Source: Ignavibacteria bacterium (GTDB lineage Bacteria > Bacteroidota > Ignavibacteria > Ignavibacteriales > Melioribacteraceae). Taken from it: a stretch of DNA of 6,573 bases. The notes beneath the pieces are model-generated. The model saw nothing but the letters and a program-made list of their open reading frames with translations. It ran no database searches and was not told the DNA's origin. Within the stretch, counting starts at the first letter, position 1. Every line of letters begins with the position of its first letter. Below, in pieces: positions 5,706 to 6,573 of this stretch. Location: contig DAIEQT010000513.1 of assembly GCA_027347545.1 (NCBI GenBank), forward strand, positions 1-6,573, read 5' to 3'. Position numbers and translations under genes: made by a program.

Positions 5706-6215
5706 CTACTCTTTCCCGAATTCATCTCTTCCAAAGAAATAATCTCTGGAATTTGAGAAGAATCCATTGGAATAATAAGGATTGTAGTATCCGAAAGGTG
5801 AACTGCGGTATTGAAGTATCACAGACATATTATCGCTGACTTTATAGTTCATCTGAACGCGGCTGAGGTAAACACCGTTAATCTGCTTTGCAAAATCTTT
5901 TCCAAAAGAACTATATGGTGAGTTTAACACGCTTATATCGGTTTCCAGGTTTAGTTTATCGCTAAATTGAAAAAGCATACTGTTGGTGTAGGTTCCCAGA
6001 GCCATTCCTCCACCGCTGCCAAATGCTGAATAAGAAAGACCAAATGAATGGCGCATCTGGAAGTCTTCTATTCCTAGAAGTCCAAATGGAAAAGCCGAAC
6101 TATTCTTGTTAAATATTCCGCTTTTAACATCAACAGATTTATTGAGATCATCTCTAAACTGAGCAAACGAAGTCGAAATTGAAATCAGAAAAAATACTAG
6201 TACTGTCTTTTTCAT
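5706..6215 (-). CDS. Secreted or outer-membrane beta-rich protein of unknown function
   Basis: I choose ATG 6215 over the longer frame starting at 6272, because it begins a clean signal peptide (MKKTVLVFFLISISTSFA, cut before Gln19) and has GGTGA about five bases upstream. The precursor has 169 residues. The mature part shows several alternating, amphipathic strands: MRHSFGLSYSAF 54-65, MALGTYTNSMLFQFSD 71-86, LNLETDISVL 88-97, VYLSRVQMNYKVSD 115-128 and MSVILQYRS 130-138. The tail is rich in Tyr, Phe and Gly (138-161). This suggests an export product with beta-barrel or beta-sandwich structure, perhaps in the outer membrane, although it is small. I recall similar unnamed proteins in Ignavibacteria, but can name no function. 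A sigma70-like promoter precedes it, and the LytR_C gene follows after 55 bases. Confidence 0.8.
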   Translation of the reverse strand: MKKTVLVFFLISISTSFAQFRDDLNKSVDVKSGIFNKNSSAFPFGLLGIEDFQMRHSFGLSYSAFGSGGGMALGTYTNSMLFQFSDKLNLETDISVLNSPYSSFGKDFAKQINGVYLSRVQMNYKVSDNMSVILQYRSSPFGYYNPYYSNGFFSNSRDYFFGRDEFGKE

Positions 6216-6277
6216 CTGTTCACCATTTTTTGTCTTTAACAAAGATGGAAGCGCTTTGGTTTCCAAACTCACATGGA

Positions 6278-6306
6278 ATAATATTTCATTTTTCCCAAGC
6301 GTTCAA
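6278..6306 (-). promoter_or_regulatory. Sigma70-like promoter for the minus-strand gene group
   Basis: On the minus strand, TTGAAC (6301-6306) and TATTAT (6278-6283) are separated by exactly 17 bases. They match the consensus hexamers at 4/6 and 5/6. Initiation would be expected near 6271, giving a leader of about 55 bases before the ATG at 6215. It begins 14 bases after the ridA stop, so it separates the RidA gene from the downstream group. Confidence 0.6.
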
Positions 6307-6319
6307 GGTAAATCTAAAG

Positions 6320-6573
6320 CTATTTTATACGGACAATCATTTCAATTTCAACCGGTGCGTTAAGTGGTAATTCGCTAACACCAACAGCGCTTCTGGCGTG
6401 TTTACCTTGCTCACCAAATACCTGTACTAAAAACTCGGAAGCACCGTTAGCAATTTTCGGCTGTCCGCTAAATCCGTTTGAAGAATTTACAAAAACAGTC
6501 AATTTTACAATTTGCTCAATCCTCTCAAGATCACCAATAACACTTTTCACTGCGCTTAGACAGTTAACCGCGC
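6320..6573 (-). CDS. RidA/YjgF family protein, C-terminal part (5' end outside window)
   Basis: The frame runs past the right edge; 83 codons plus the TAG stop at 6320-6322 are present, so the GTG at 6550 is internal. The sequence AVNCLSAVKSVIGDLERIEQ opens the fragment, followed by VKLTVFVNSS, the GFSGQPKIANGASEFLVQVF segment, and the family signature HARSAVGVSELPLNAPVEIE. RidA proteins are trimeric cytoplasmic enzymes that hydrolyse reactive enamine/imine intermediates released by PLP enzymes. The Arg of ARSAVGV (the counterpart of E. coli RidA Arg105) and the Glu of VEIE (Glu120) are present; the Cys107 position is Ala, which occurs in the family. With the key Arg kept, deaminase activity is possible, but the subfamily cannot be fixed from this half. 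Confidence 0.93.
   Translation of the reverse strand, partial: AVNCLSAVKSVIGDLERIEQIVKLTVFVNSSNGFSGQPKIANGASEFLVQVFGEQGKHARSAVGVSELPLNAPVEIEMIVRIK

Noticed and set aside
5565..5756. 63-codon plus-strand frame
   Set aside because: It is antisense to the membrane helix of the LytR_C protein, which explains its hydrophobic look.
6255..6267. Hairpin TTTGG/CCAAA in the leader of the secreted protein gene
   Set aside because: A five-pair stem with few G-C pairs and no T-tract; too weak to call a terminator or a riboswitch.
6216..6272. N-terminal extension of the secreted protein (19 residues from the first possible start)
   Set aside because: It would place a polar stretch before a clear signal peptide and would begin at or just before the predicted transcription start; ATG 6215 has its own ribosome binding site.

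Overview
The window looks like a chromosomal segment of a fairly low-GC bacterium of the Bacteroidota/Chlorobiota/Ignavibacteriota group. This placement is an inference from three things: the VWA/glutamine-amidotransferase-type membrane protein at the left edge, a membrane-anchored LytR_C-domain protein just upstream of rsfS, and an exported beta-rich protein of a kind I associate with Ignavibacteria. No rRNA, tRNA, CRISPR array or transposase gene is visible.

Left block (1-1626, plus strand): the 3' end of a large membrane protein with an Ig-like/macroglobulin-like region, then a complete single-domain hemerythrin (non-heme di-iron O2-binding protein), then a ComF-family phosphoribosyltransferase-like protein. 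The gaps are 15 bases and then a 23-base overlap, so they may be co-transcribed. A hairpin with T-tract at about 1709-1754 closes this block and, because of its A-tract, could also stop transcription arriving from the other side.

Right block (1901-6573, minus strand, read right to left): the 3' part of a RidA/YjgF-family gene; a sigma70-like promoter; a small secreted beta-rich protein; a membrane-anchored LytR_C-domain protein; rsfS (ribosome silencing factor); argS (arginyl-tRNA synthetase); and a GIY-YIG nuclease-family gene. The LytR_C-rsfS-argS part is tightly packed (7- and 20-base gaps), and all three genes start with TTG, two of them behind good Shine-Dalgarno sequences. rsfS and argS link this operon to translation control; the LytR_C protein probably acts at the cell envelope.

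The least ordinary part is 1781-3122. An AT-richer GIY-YIG nuclease gene sits between the housekeeping genes argS and comF. It carries about 108 extra N-terminal residues before the point where its relatives appear to begin. On its upstream side is a perfect palindromic hairpin with a T-tract on the strand opposite to the genes, and on its downstream side a short open segment without a start codon. I read this as a small accessory insertion. I see no evidence for a complete new multi-gene system; the N-terminally extended nuclease is the best candidate for undescribed biology.
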